Assembly: GCF_026914265.1 (NCBI RefSeq)
Contig: NC_069127.1
Location: forward strand, 65,669,080 to 65,733,079
Origin: Mya arenaria
Lineage: Eukaryota; Mollusca; Bivalvia; Myida; Myidae
Length of the DNA: 64,000 nucleotides
Direction of reading: 5' to 3'
Shown: in pieces, positions 21,443 through 32,815 of the stretch
Position numbering within the stretch: position 1 is the first letter of the stretch
Layout: each line of letters begins with the position of its first letter
Program-made: the position numbers and the translations under genes
Notes under the pieces: generated by a model
The model's input: the letters and a program-made list of their open reading frames with translations, nothing else
What the model was told of the DNA's origin: nothing
Databases searched by the model: none

Positions 21443-23784
21443 ATAGCTACGTTATGCAAATATGTAACCCTATTTTTGGTTTGGAAAAATTGATTGCCGA
21501 TCAAGCGGAGTCTGTGGACATATAAAACTATGAACTCGAATTTGAGACATATTTGTGACCCCGCCCCTACCGTTATATTCTGACTGGCTTGTCATACATT
21601 TGCTGTTGGGTCTGACATATTCGGTCAGAATGTGTTTATTTTCATTTTTATTTTCAAAATGGACATAGGTTGTGAATATTGCGAAAAACAAACTCTAATG
21701 ACTTTAAGGAAGGAAGTAAAACTCCCGGCAAAGGAAAATCGATTGTAATTAAACTCAGATTTTTAATCAGTTTACTTATCTGGGAACGGTTTTTACTCCA
21801 GGTGGCTTATTTTCAGATGCCCAAAATAGGTTTAGAGTGAAAAGCAATTTTTAAGATGAACGATGTGATTGTACAAATTTACGAACATTTCTGTTAAACG
21901 TAAGTTATATTTATTTGAAAAGCTTATTCTTCCCTTTCATAATTATGGAAGTGAAATCTTTTTTTAAGACAATGCCGTAGCGCAAATACATTGATTACAT
22001 ATGAAGGAGTGTGTAAGGTATTACAAGAAGTAAACCGAATCAATTTAGTTATGACGAAGTTGAAAACATGCCATCATATCGAAAAAGAATTTGGAAAAGT
22101 TATTTCGTACATATATAATAAGCTTACTATTTTATTAATCTTACTTCATGACGTGGCATTTATGACGCAATTTATCACGTGGTATACTGTCACTGTTAAT
22201 TAAAAGTTAGATGACATGAAGTGAATTCTTAATTATTAAGAATGGGCGGAGTGAGCTTAGCGAACGAGGCCTTCTTAAAACTTATTGGCTGATACATTGC
22301 CGACGCAAACTCTGACACAGGGAGTGTGTATCAGATGATTGCCAGTAGGCGAACCTTTAAACACGCGCGAACGTTGAAGTCTTATTTTGGTCAATTGCTT
22401 GATTTTGTATTACATATACATGTATACACGTTAAATCACCATATAGCACTTCATTGTGCATATTTTGTACATGAATCTCAAATCTTGATTGTATTGACAC
22501 GAAATTCCAGTAGAGCCATATTCAGTATATATGTAGTTGTTTTTTAAAGTTAGCGTTTCAAACTGAAATTATTTTTTTTCAGTTTTATAGTTTTCTGTAA
22601 TTAAGCATCGCAAGATAACCCGTCGCGTACTTCTCTTGCAAAATTGGAGTTCCGAAATGAGGCGATTATTTTAATAACCAATCATTACACATTAATTACA
22701 AAGAAATTTCGACATCTCTCGAAAAATGGGGATTACTATTTTATTTAACTCAACTTAGCTTATCCAATTGTATTGAAGTTGACAAAGGATATGGTTCTCC
22801 AAGTACACGCTATTTACATCAATCATAATAGTTGCAGTTGCAATGCATGCATTATAATACAATATTACTAAAACAAATAACACAAATATTTACATGTTTA
22901 TTGCTAATTGTAATATCGTTCCATCATTTTCAGAAGTCATTAGTGAGAAGAAATCATTGGTATAGTTTACAGATGAATACAGAGTAAATATGATAGAGCT
23001 ATCATAACAACATGCGAACGCTTAAATATCTACAGGTCAAGAACTTTAAATAATAAGTGAATGTCGCAAATGTCCTTATTGTTTTATATTTGTTCAATAG
23101 TGACCTCTGGAGAATTTCTGTTTATATTATTGTGCTAGCTTTGGACAAAACAGACAATTATACGTTGTCTCAATGAACATATAAATAAATCTATCGATCC
23201 TACATGTTGGTCAAACCAAATGTATCCAAAACTTTACGCGAATAAAAAATTATTTTGGTAGCACAACAATTCCTTACTGAGTCATGAACGATTGAAAGTG
23301 GATTGAAAAGCAACAGCAACTATGATCAGACATGGTTAATAGCACTAACACAATTAATTAAATACAATAAACAAAGTAAGTAACACTAACGGGTGGACGT
23401 CCATATTCACCAAGAGTTACTCATGTATTTATAGTGTTTTATTTCGTAAAGGTATCATAAAAAATCGTTAGAACTGTGTCTATGGTATTGATATACCTAT
23501 AACCTCACATCTGCGCTCCATAACACTAACTGGCTGAACCACGCCATCAAAAGGTATGAATAATTTATTTTGGGAATATTTGATTTCCTGTCGTAGGACA
23601 GCACGCTCGACTAAATGCCGCTTTGTCTAAGAAATGAAAACAATAATGATGTAATATGTGCCTGTCAGAGGCAAAAAAGACGAATTAAAATAGTAACGAT
23701 AAGATTCGATGAGACCAGTTTTAAAATGATTGACAGAAGAGCTTCAGTCTTCGCTGTGCGGTTCAATTCTGTTTGTTTTTTAAT
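21443..23784. other. No gene seen
   Basis: 2.3 kb of AT-rich sequence with no conserved coding. A near-perfect palindrome TTCTTAATTATTAAGAA at 22,227 is followed by TGGGCGGAGTGAGCTTAGCG, a motif also seen in part near 4,388. Confidence 0.4.
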
Positions 23785-24325
23785 AACAGTTACCTTTATC
23801 TTCACCATGGAGGCCCCAAATTAATCCCATGAAAGTACTACATCAACTCTTCCTACATACCAAGTTTGGATGCAATATTTCAACCCTAACTATGGTTATT
23901 TTTTAATTCAAGTTGCACTGATCTTGATCATAAGGGGCCCCACACACAATCCCTTGAAAGTTCTCAATAAACCTTTCCTATATATCATGTTAAGTCACAA
24001 TATGCCAACCCAACTTAAGTTATTCATACTAACCATTTTTTATTTCTAGTAGCAGTGACCTTGATCTTCATCGTGACTCTCGGAGTTCGAAAAAAATCCA
24101 TGAAAGGTCTCAATGAGCTCTTTCCTATATAAGTTCGGTTGCGATATAACCCGAACTAAAGATATTCAGTACCAACCATTTTCTATTTTATAAGCAGTTA
24201 CCTTGACCTTGTCCCTAGGGGTCAAATGAATGGTCTTAATAATCTCTCCTTATATACTTATATTGGTCACCATATGTCAAACCTAACGTTAATAATATAA
24301 TACCATAACCATTTATAACGAGTTA
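23785..24325. repeat. ~138-bp tandem repeat, four diverged units
   Basis: Each unit carries AGCAGTGACCTTGATCTTCA-like, CCCATGAAAG-like, CTCTTTCCTATATA-like and TATTCAGTACCAACCATTTT-like segments in the same order, starting near 23,787, 23,911, 24,051 and 24,192. It is common-style bivalve satellite sequence. Confidence 0.8.
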
Positions 24326-24783
24326 TTTCAAAACTGTATGCTCATGTTTGATCATTATTGTCAATAACATTATATCGAACATCGATAATGTGGTTGTATA
24401 ATTCGAATTATGGCTTGTTGGGCGCAAGAAGGAAAGGCAGAGTGGAGCGGTGTCTGAGCAATTTTTGCTACATCAAACTTTGCACTGATATAGATACATG
24501 TAGACATATACAAAGTAGATTACAGGAAGTGAGCTGTATTTGGGCAACTAGTTTTTTAGCTAACGTTGAATGTCTTTCCTAAAGCTGAGTACGATCATGC
24601 TTTTTAGGCAATCAATGTCGGGGATTTCATGGATTTCGTTTGTTAACTCTCAACATTAAGTACACTTAAATAAATAACACTCTGTTATATACTCAATGCA
24701 TCATTTAAGTGTGCCGGACATATATACGTATTTGTGTCCCATTTTTCTTTGATCCATGATTTCACTTAACTGTATTGTAACAT
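24326..24783. other. No gene seen; 3' flank of the UEV gene
   Basis: AT-rich, no recognisable coding. Confidence 0.4.
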
Positions 24784-25747
24784 TTAAACTGTCTCCACCA
24801 TGGCATCAATGTTCATCTTAACTCTGTAGACAGGAGTTTTTTCCTCAAATACAACTGTCAAGCTCTCGATCATCCCACAGAGGTCAGAGCCGGGCTGAAA
24901 TCAAAAATGCTATACAACAGTGCCTTGCAGAAAACACAACTTGTCCCGCGTGGTGACATCCAATATACTTATTTCAAAAATAAATGCATACTAATCCTAA
25001 AGTCTTCTACATATTGGTTTTTTTATATCATTTACGTCTGAAGACAATCTTTACAATATATATTGACCCACTATGATGAAGGTATCAAAGCCATAACAAA
25101 TTGATGAAAACTACCAACATGCAAATAACATTCAATGAACGCACATATTATCCCGTAAGTATGTCAGCGATATTTTCCCATCCATGGCAACATTTGTTCC
25201 TGAATTGATACGCATGGTGGTTGTTGGTTTTAAAAAAACACCATCGGAGCACTGTATGGATGATCTTCCATCAACCAGATACAGATTGGGATGTTGTATA
25301 CATTCCCTGGAGTGAAAAGGTGAATGCATAGCTAATTATAATTTGAAAACATACTTTACAGTATAATTTTATTTCTGCAGTTCTACTAAACATTACACAG
25401 TTAACTATAGTTGATTTAAACACACATGAAGACTGGTCTTCGAACTCAGTTTAATAAAAAAAGCCTTAAGAATTCGTGTAATGTCACTTTTTCCATTATC
25501 AAGTCAATTGTTGGTGCAAATCCTCACCACAATATAGTTGTCGCATTACCCTTGATTATTAAAAATGGTTTTCAAATATATTATGATAAACCTAGGAATG
25601 CTATCCTAACATGTAAGCACGACTACGTCTCGGAGACCATAATGAGGTACTCGGGCAAAAGTATCACGTAGCGTCCTATCTTCGAAAAGTATTTACCTTC
25701 AAATATAAAACAGCTTTAAATAATAACTAGAACTCCGCGAGTCGGAT

Positions 25748-26022
25748 GTGTCGCCTGACGAATTCTTTACTGTCGACATTAAAGCGCAATAACTCTAAAC
25801 ATATTGATGCAAGAGTTACGGTTTTTGTGCACTGCACTTTCCCTCAATCAGATATACCTACGAAATAAGTTTCAGGTTGATACCTCCTAAAGTTCACGAG
25901 ATATACCCCGGACAAGCGAAAATGGGACGCGGACGTCGCCGCCGACGCCGCCGACGCCGCCGACGCCGCCACCGACGCCGCCGACAAAAGTAACCCCTAT
26001 ATGTCGTCTTTTCAGGCGACAC
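25748..26022. mobile_element. MITE-like element with 11-bp terminal inverted repeats
   Basis: GTGTCGCCTGA at the left end and TCAGGCGACAC at the right end are perfect inverses. Inside lie GTTCACGAGATATACCCCGG, GGACAAGCGAAAATGGGACG and a CCGCCGACG run (about 25,931-25,985). No coding. It sits in the large intron of the UEV gene. Confidence 0.7.
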
Positions 26023-26225
26023 AAAAACAGTCAATGATGAACATTGATTGAAAGAATACAGACGATTAGGTCGTATTCTTATAAATAAATGTTTTTATCA
26101 ATACTTGTATCATTAAATTGATTTAAACTTTATATTTACAACGATTGTTGAACAAGATATTCCAACAGTATCATAATTACTCTCGCTGGCACGCTTTTTT
26201 CGAGACTATGGTCTTGGTGTTGTAG

Positions 26226-26366
26226 GGGGGGACCGGAGTACAAGAAGGAAACCCACTTGTCGGATTTGATGACCTCAAACCAAACTCACATTTGCCCAGG
26301 CCAGAAATCAAAGACGGGTAGATTAGGTGAGAAACTAGACTGCTAGACACTGCGCCAACCGGACAG
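26226..26366 (-). mobile_element. tRNA-derived SINE
   Basis: On the minus strand TCCGGTTGGCGCAGTGTCTA is a tRNA-like head with box A, and ACCCGTCTTTGATTTC is a worn box B. It continues with CTGGGCAAATGTGAG, GACAAGTGGGTTT and TACTCCGG. This layout recalls SINEs common in molluscs; I do not name the family. Confidence 0.65.
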
Positions 26367-28074
26367 TCAACTAAGTTATTGGGCGGTAACTAATGTATGA
26401 TGCCGCTAGTCCGCACGCACGCCCAGTGACATCCTCATTCTTATAATCCATTTTTCGTTAAAAAAGGTAATAAATATGTTTAGATGAAACTTATTATAGT
26501 TCCGACTCAACCCAAGGCCAATTGAATTGGCGGACTCGTTCAAATTTAATAATTTAAACAACCAATATTAATAACCATATTTATAATAACCATATATTCT
26601 ATTCTTACAACCAAAATTCTATTGCAATCGCCATATTCAATAATGACATTAATTTGTTTTAAAGAAGCTCGAGCATGCGGGCTGGATCATGATTACATGT
26701 TTTTGGGGCATTTCGCGCTCAACACAAGGAAGGTTAGACTTCTTTTTGTTCTACTAAACAATTAAAATGGCGCCCGGCTGTGTCCGGTCTACCAACTGTA
26801 TTGCTAAGTACACCAACGTTTATCAGTAACTAAAACGTAGGTTATAATGTGAATATTACAAATTTCACAACCTAAATTATTTTACTTGTAACTTTCAGGA
26901 AATAATTTTATTATCTGTAATTTTAAGTCCCCAAAACACTCTTTAAAATATGTTGTTTTTTTGTGTGTGTGTTTTAATGATCTAATTGTTCATTTCGATA
27001 CATTGGTTTGATACTCTTTAAAATATGTATTCAACTGTCCAAATCTAATTTTAATAGACATGTACGAATACTCAGCATAATTCAAAACCGCTTGTTTTAA
27101 AGTGTAACAAAGTTTATGTAACCTTTATAAAATAAAGTTTCTATTATTTACCATATTGAATGTCTAACCTGGGAAAATTAGTTCTATTTAAGTAGTGAAG
27201 GCATATGTGATTAAGCAAATAACATTTTCATGTGAAATTCAATATAATTAATATGAATTTTATAATCTGTTCTGTTTTACCGGTAAAGATAAAATACAGA
27301 TATTAGAGGGTACAAATTATTATAATAAAAACTTGAGAGCCCATGCATTAGATGCGCCAGTGATCTTTCTAAATATTTGGTTTAAGTTACATTATTGGAA
27401 GAAATTTAAATGTGCTGTAAATATGTTTCGTTCTTTTTCCTGGCAAGATTGCGTTGACTGAGTTTCACTATTAAGACTACTTATAGTGTAATGTTAATAA
27501 TTTTCAACTCAACTGTAAGTCTCACTCACCTTTGAATAAGACTGGTATCGTTCCATCCAGCTGTAGCAAAGATTGATAAATACCATTATCAAATTCTGAA
27601 ATAAATCATATTTTAGTATTCATTAGTTGCCTATCTGAATTTATAATACAATTAAATGTTAAAGAAAACGTCTAAGCACTTTCGAAATAACTTTTATCTA
27701 AAACTGTCTTAAAAGATCGTTCAGATACGTCTATTAAATGTATCTTCAATAAAACCTTATGTACAGTATCTTAAAATAACGTACCAAAAATATCGTCTTT
27801 TGGCCGAAGATCAGAGAATGATCCAAAAGCCATAAGATCATCTGAAGTGGCCAGATCGGGATGCATTAAACTGACCCTCAACACAAACGATGATGGGAAC
27901 GTTTGCAAAATATTTTGCACAGACTGCGTCAAACACTAGACTGACTCGATACGTTTACCATGTTTATGCACCTTACGTCTTTAGATTGTGATTTTTGTTA
28001 ACACTGAAAAAGCATTTACTACTGGGTTATATATCAAACCCTTATCATTTATTATGCACTAGAAAGGTTTCTTT

Positions 28075-29640
28075 AGGTGATACCTACCTAAATGATAAGG
28101 CATGTGTTGAGTTTATTTCTCAGATAGCAGGTTGTATGTTTGTCAAACATGAAAACTTTGTTAAATAATTCTCTATTCCTAAGTACATACTGTGATGGTT
28201 CAACTGACAATTCAACATCTGAGAAAGAGGTCATAATGGTAAGTGTTCTCGATGACTTTCAACCAAAGGTTTGCTACATAAAACTTGTAGAACCTCCAAA
28301 TACAAAGGCTGATGGTACTGTAGCTGCTATTGACGCTGCATTTGATGAGTTTGAAATGCCTGATTACAAAAACAAGACAATAGGTTTTTGTTCAGATGGC
28401 GCATCATGATGGATAAGACACGGGGTGTTATTCAAAAGGTTCAGGATCAGGGCCAGGCTCCTTGGATTTTAGCCGTGCGGTGTCTTGCAGAGTGGGGAGT
28501 ATCTTGAAACAGTGGGTGATGTACTGACAAGTGTCTTTTACTTTAATAAAGGTTCTGCTGAGAGGATAAAGGAAGCCGGTGAAACTCCGGACATTATGTA
28601 AACCCAGTTCACAAAACCAGAAAGATGCAATGGCACAATGCGGGTGGACCACAAATTGAGGGCAATATCTTAACTGATAAAAAACGGAATGTTCTTGTCA
28701 TGCATATGATGAGTTAAAGTGCTATGCTACCAACAGGGTTGGGTATAAAGCCAAGAGGGAAGGCTTACTGAGAAAGGTCATGCAGTACAAATTTGTCTGG
28801 TACATTCATTTTATGAACGATTTTTTAAAACAAATATCAAAACAATCTCTTCAGTTTCAACGAGAAGATCTAACTTTTTCAAGTGCTACAACAACAGAAC
28901 AACTACAGAAACAAGCTCAGTAGAAAAACGTTCAAACATAAACCCGGTCCAATGGTACTGGGTAAACGCTAAAGACATAGAACATAAAACAAAAAATCAC
29001 AAACAAGAAACATGGAAAAAAAGCACGAAACTAAACTGCAAATTGCAAACGAATGTTTAGGACACTTGGAGATTGTATGACAGAAATTTGAGAAAATCTA
29101 AATGGAAATGAGTACAAAGGTGAAGCTTTGTTGAAGATTTTTGACAGTGAAATCCTAGCAGGAGAGAGGAGGGGAATTGTAATCAGTTACAGACTGTATC
29201 CAAAGGAGGCTTGACAATGTTGAAGCAGATCCCCGATTTCTAAGCTGTCATGAGTTTGATCCGAAAATTTGACCAAACGATAAAGGGAGGCAAACTTTGA
29301 CTTTGTATGGTGATGGTGATTTGCAGGCATTATATTATCACTTTGAAACACCTTTGGTTCATGCGGGATGTGATCTTCTGTATGTATCCAGAAATCAGCA
29401 CGTTAGAGGTAAATATCCTTTGAATGTTTGGCGGAGGGTTAGCAAGGAGGATATCGAAAGGGGAGAGAACAAAAAACATTTGCTGATCATTCACTTAACT
29501 GGCCTGGCCTTTACCCACTTAGCAACGCTGCTTGCGAGCAAGCCTTTTCTGTGATGAAATGCGTTATAGCTGACTGAACGTGCTCACTAAGTACTAAGCG
29601 AATGAATCAGTTGATGAGAATAAACATTAATGCCAATGGT
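28075..29640 (+). mobile_element. hAT-superfamily transposase remnant
   Basis: Three blocks of a hAT / ZNF862-like transposase occur in order. First is CDGSTDNSTSEKEVIMV with AIDAAFDEFEMPDYKNKTIG and CSDGAS (28,140-28,409). Then, in another frame, MMDKTRGVIQKVQ. Near the end is the dimerisation block WPGLYPLSNAACEQAFSVMK (29,500-29,560). Several frameshifts and stops separate them, and an interspersed repeat is inserted at 28,898-29,035. Terminal inverted repeats were not found. It is a dead DNA transposon. Confidence 0.7.
28898..29035 (+). repeat. Interspersed repeat inserted in the hAT remnant
   Basis: ACTACAGAAACAAGCTCAGT, CCGGTCCAATGGTACTGGGT and AAGAAACATGGAA mark a short-form copy. It splits the hAT remnant and so is younger. 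Confidence 0.8.
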
Positions 29641-30451
29641 AACTTCAATCCACAACATGCAGTAAACAGATAGTGGATCAGATAATATACAGTTACACGG
29701 TTATTCATTAAAACAATAAAACTCTGCGTAAAATCAGTGCTTTCCATACAATATTTCTTTTCCGGGCGAACATAAAGGGTTGACTTAAAAATGCGAGTAT
29801 CAAAAACAGATAAATTCGACCCCTTAACTAACATTTTCTGCAGGTGACCATTCCAAAAAATGCTCCGAAGCATGTAAGACATATACCAAAACCTAGTTCA
29901 GCTGAACTGCGACATAGCTTTTAAATTAAGCTTTTGTAGTATGCTCAGGATCAGATTCGACTAAAATATTCTAAAACAAAAACAACAACAACATAAATAA
30001 TAACAATGTCCTTCATTGGCATCATGGCAATATTGAATCGTAGCACGCAATAATTATTTTTTTAAAAGTAGCTTAAATGTTTGTAAACTATTTCTTTTCC
30101 AGCAAGTGGCTTACATAGTTATCCCGACATTGGAATAAAACATCTTTTAGATATGTCTAACTGCTTCTTGTGTATTGGTTATCCCGACATTGGAATCAAA
30201 CAGCTTTTAGATATGTCTAACTGCTTCTTGTGTATGTAATTCTTTGGAAATTAGTGACAAAATCGCACAACAAGTAGACATTATCGATATGCTTTTGTAA
30301 TTGTATACAATACCAATTCTATTTATGAAATTATTTAAATGATATCATGTTTTCAAACCGTATTGGTGCCTCTTAAATGAACAGCATTATGCACTGAAGA
30401 TAAAAACAATATACAACTCTAGCTGTTTCTTTAAAAAGTAAATATATTTAC
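29641..30451. other. No gene seen; contains a 60-bp duplication
   Basis: AT-rich spacer between the hAT remnant and the B-box pseudogene. Confidence 0.45.
30117..30236. repeat. 60-bp tandem duplication
   Basis: Two units of exactly 60 bp, beginning GTTATCCCGACATTGGAAT, with two or three differences between them. Confidence 0.9.
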
Positions 30452-32032
30452 TTTGTAATGGATTGGGTTATATCGTAGTCCTGTGTGCACTGTATCATCC
30501 GAGACCTTGTTTCTTTGGACAATCTGTGTATCTCCACCTGCTTGTACGTTGATGGCAGCATCAGATGTAATGGTTCTTTTTCTGCCTTTGTCTGTGGTAA
30601 GAAAACTTTCAAGTTTCAACAATTTTATGAATTGAATAATATCTCACTGATGTTTTATTTATCATCTGATTTAAGATAATTTGATCATGATCAAATTATT
30701 TATGAGCATTTCCATTCAAACAAAGAAGAAATGCAATAAATGTATCAGTTTAGCTTAACAAGCAAGTTTACTTTTCTTTTTCCTTCCCTTTGAAGATTTC
30801 TGTTTTCCAATATCTGTTGCCGTTGTGTTGGCTGTGATATTTTGAGTTAGGTTAACATGAAGATCACCAACTACGTTAACGTTGGTAACAGCATCTGATT
30901 TAGCAGTATGCAAATCCCCCACTACTTGTTCTATACTATCGCATCAGATAAAGTAGCATTCGTCTTGCCTTTGTCTTGTTTTGTGAAAATTGATCGCTCA
31001 CACCTTTGGTCTATAGATAAAAACATTTAGTAATAAAAATGCTCTCTAAAATGTATCAAATATGTGTTATCATTGGAAAGATATATTAAGAAATCTGAAA
31101 TCATATAAATAAATTATCCAAATAACAAAACAAATACCTAGCCCTTCTGTTATACCCATCTCTGCAATAGTACCAAGTCTTTGATGCCAGTATCCTCTCA
31201 GAGACAGGGTCCTTCCTAAACTGATACATTTGTATTTTCTTCTCCTTGTTTATCTCAGCGAGGGTTGATTGCATTCCTTTCAGCAAGATCTTAGCTTTTT
31301 GGGCCTCTATAAACAACTGGCTAGCATTGCGTTCTTGTGCTTCTAGTTTTGGTTTTATTTCATTGACCAGGGACTTAAGCTTGTCACATCTTGGTTTCAG
31401 GGTGTCCAGTAATGTTTTATCCATGTTTTCCATCTGGGTAATAATGTTCAGAATAGCCTTTTCACGTTCGTCATAGTATTTGTTGATTTGGTTTCGATAT
31501 TATCGTAGTTTCGTTATCTCCCGTTCACTAAACTGTTCTACTAGCTTTATGTTGTCTTCAACATTCGAAGCACATGCTTCGATGTCATTCAGTAACTCGG
31601 CAAGCAATTGTTTGATGTCTTCATAACCCGGGCCATTTTTGAAGGCTTCTGCTATTTCAAAAATGATCTGTTGAGTGCATGATTTATGATTAAGAACTGA
31701 ACAATGTCCGCAGTTAAGAGTCAGACAGAGTGGGTTAGACAGAAATATTTGATAAATTCGCCAGGGTGGATTGCGCAAGCCTCTGTCCTTTCTTCTTCGA
31801 TAAGAGAGTGTCTCATGGTAAAAGGCATTGAACTCTTGTCAAGAAGTGTATGGGACTTTGTCATTCTTTGTTTCTTGTGCACTTTCGTGCAGGTAGAGCA
31901 CATAAATTCCTTGCAAACAGTACAGTATGCCTCCGCTGAGAGTGTTTCATCATCCTGGGAGAAGGGCTGGCAATAGGTCACGTCAAGAGCAGAGCTATCT
32001 GCCTGGAGTTTCTTGCCAGGAACTTCATCCAT
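30452..32032 (-). pseudogene. TRIM-like B-box/coiled-coil gene, decayed, three exons
   Basis: Exon 1 (31,138-32,032) opens MDEVPGKKLQADSSALDVTY. It then has a B-box 1-like CxxF...YCTVCKEFMCSTCTKVH...KSHTLL, in which the second expected Cys is Phe24, and a B-box 2 (CAIHPGEFIKYFCLTH, then NCGHCSVLNHKSC). A coiled-coil-like stretch (VEDNIKLVEQF ... DKTLLDTLKPRCDKLKSLVN) follows. The frame is lost inside B-box 2, stopped by TAA at 31,500, and shifted again before LGTIAEMGITEGL, where the exon ends at a GTATTT donor. Exons 2 (30,772-31,010) and 3 (30,452-30,591) each begin with a DKGK/R...T.SDA module. There is no RING and no NHL or other C-terminal domain. It is unrelated to the RING-membrane genes beyond broad TRIM likeness. 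Confidence 0.68.
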
Positions 32033-32199
32033 TATTCACCTGAGTAAGCAAAATGTGAAAATATCTACAGTGTCACTATTATTGTCAGATCAAATAAACT
32101 GTTAATTTATGAAGGGATGACAACTTGATAATTTCAATAAAAATAAAACCTAATGCCCTCCTGAGCGCCATGTTGTCAGCAAAATTTGGACAATAAAAT

Positions 32200-32815
32200 C
32201 AAATATGCATGAATCGAAATGCCAGCAGATTTGAGCTCATAACCTTATTATCAATAGAGTCATCTACTAGTCACACCCAATCTCCATCTAAAGTTTGCGG
32301 ACCATCCGTATATGCATTGTCTAGTTATCACTAGAACAAGGTTATCGCATTCAAGGTCAATGTCACCTTGATCTTTGACCTGATGACCTCAAATCAAAAA
32401 GGGCCATGTGCTGATCACGCCCAGCCTCCATTTAAAGTTTGGGGGCCATGGGTGCAGGTTTTGTCAAATATCACTTGGACTATCGTTTCGCAGTCAAGAT
32501 CACTGTGGCATTGACCATTGGCCTGATGACCTCAATAAATTTTCTAGTCAGGCCCATCCTCAATGTCAAGATTGAAGACCTTAGGTCCAGGCATATAACT
32601 TTGACAAGCTGTGACCTTGACCTTCGAATCGATGACGTTAAAATCAATCTCGATCATGCACTAGTCATGCCAAATCTCAAAGTCAAGTTTGCGGACAATA
32701 TGGCAAGGCATTGTCGAGTTATCACTCGGACAAACTTTGGTCTACCGATCTACCGACCGGCCGACATACCGATCGACCGACCTACCGACCGACGACATTT
32801 GGAAAGCAATATATC
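32200..32815. repeat. GACCTTGACC-type tandem repeat with CCGA tail
   Basis: About four diverged ~130-bp units contain CCTCCATTTAAAGTTTG-like, GTTATCACTCGGACAA-like and GACCTGATGACCTCAAA-like segments. The array ends in a CCGA-rich run (about 32,746-32,800). A 164-codon open frame inside is repeat-derived. Confidence 0.8.

Larger units (their letters stand above)
24784..27923 (-). pseudogene. TSG101-like UEV-domain gene copy, four exons, frame broken in exon 3
   Basis: Minus-strand exons join in phase to a UEV domain. Exon 1 (27,785 to about 27,923) encodes MHPDLATSDDLMAFGSFSDL; its 5' edge is uncertain. Exon 2 (27,530-27,595) encodes EFDNGIYQSLLQLDGTIPV. Exon 3 (25,141-25,306) encodes NVYNIPICIWLMEDHPYSAP, then KPTTTMRINSG and GKISLTYLRD. 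Exon 4 (24,784-24,894) encodes PGSDLCGMIESLTVVFEE and the stop. This follows TSG101 through TGTIPVPYRG, YNIPICLWLL, FVKPTSSM and PQSDLLGLI. UEVs bind ubiquitin and ESCRT cargo but lack the catalytic Cys; here the position after GKI is Ser. Seven T in exon 3, where five would keep frame, and a weak donor (C|GTTCAT) point to decay, though a sequencing error is possible. No coiled-coil or steadiness-box exons follow, so it is a stand-alone UEV. Intron 3 (25,307-27,529) holds a MITE and a SINE. Confidence 0.72.

Noticed and set aside
26767-26831. ATGGCGCCCGGCTGTG start resembling a THAP-type N-terminus
   Set aside because: The frame stops after 20 codons, no donor follows, and the Cys spacing does not fit well.
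27842-27847. CTTCAG as the acceptor before exon 1 of the UEV gene
   Set aside because: The frame continues upstream (MHPDLATSDD) in register with the TSG101 N-terminal block, so the exon probably begins higher up.
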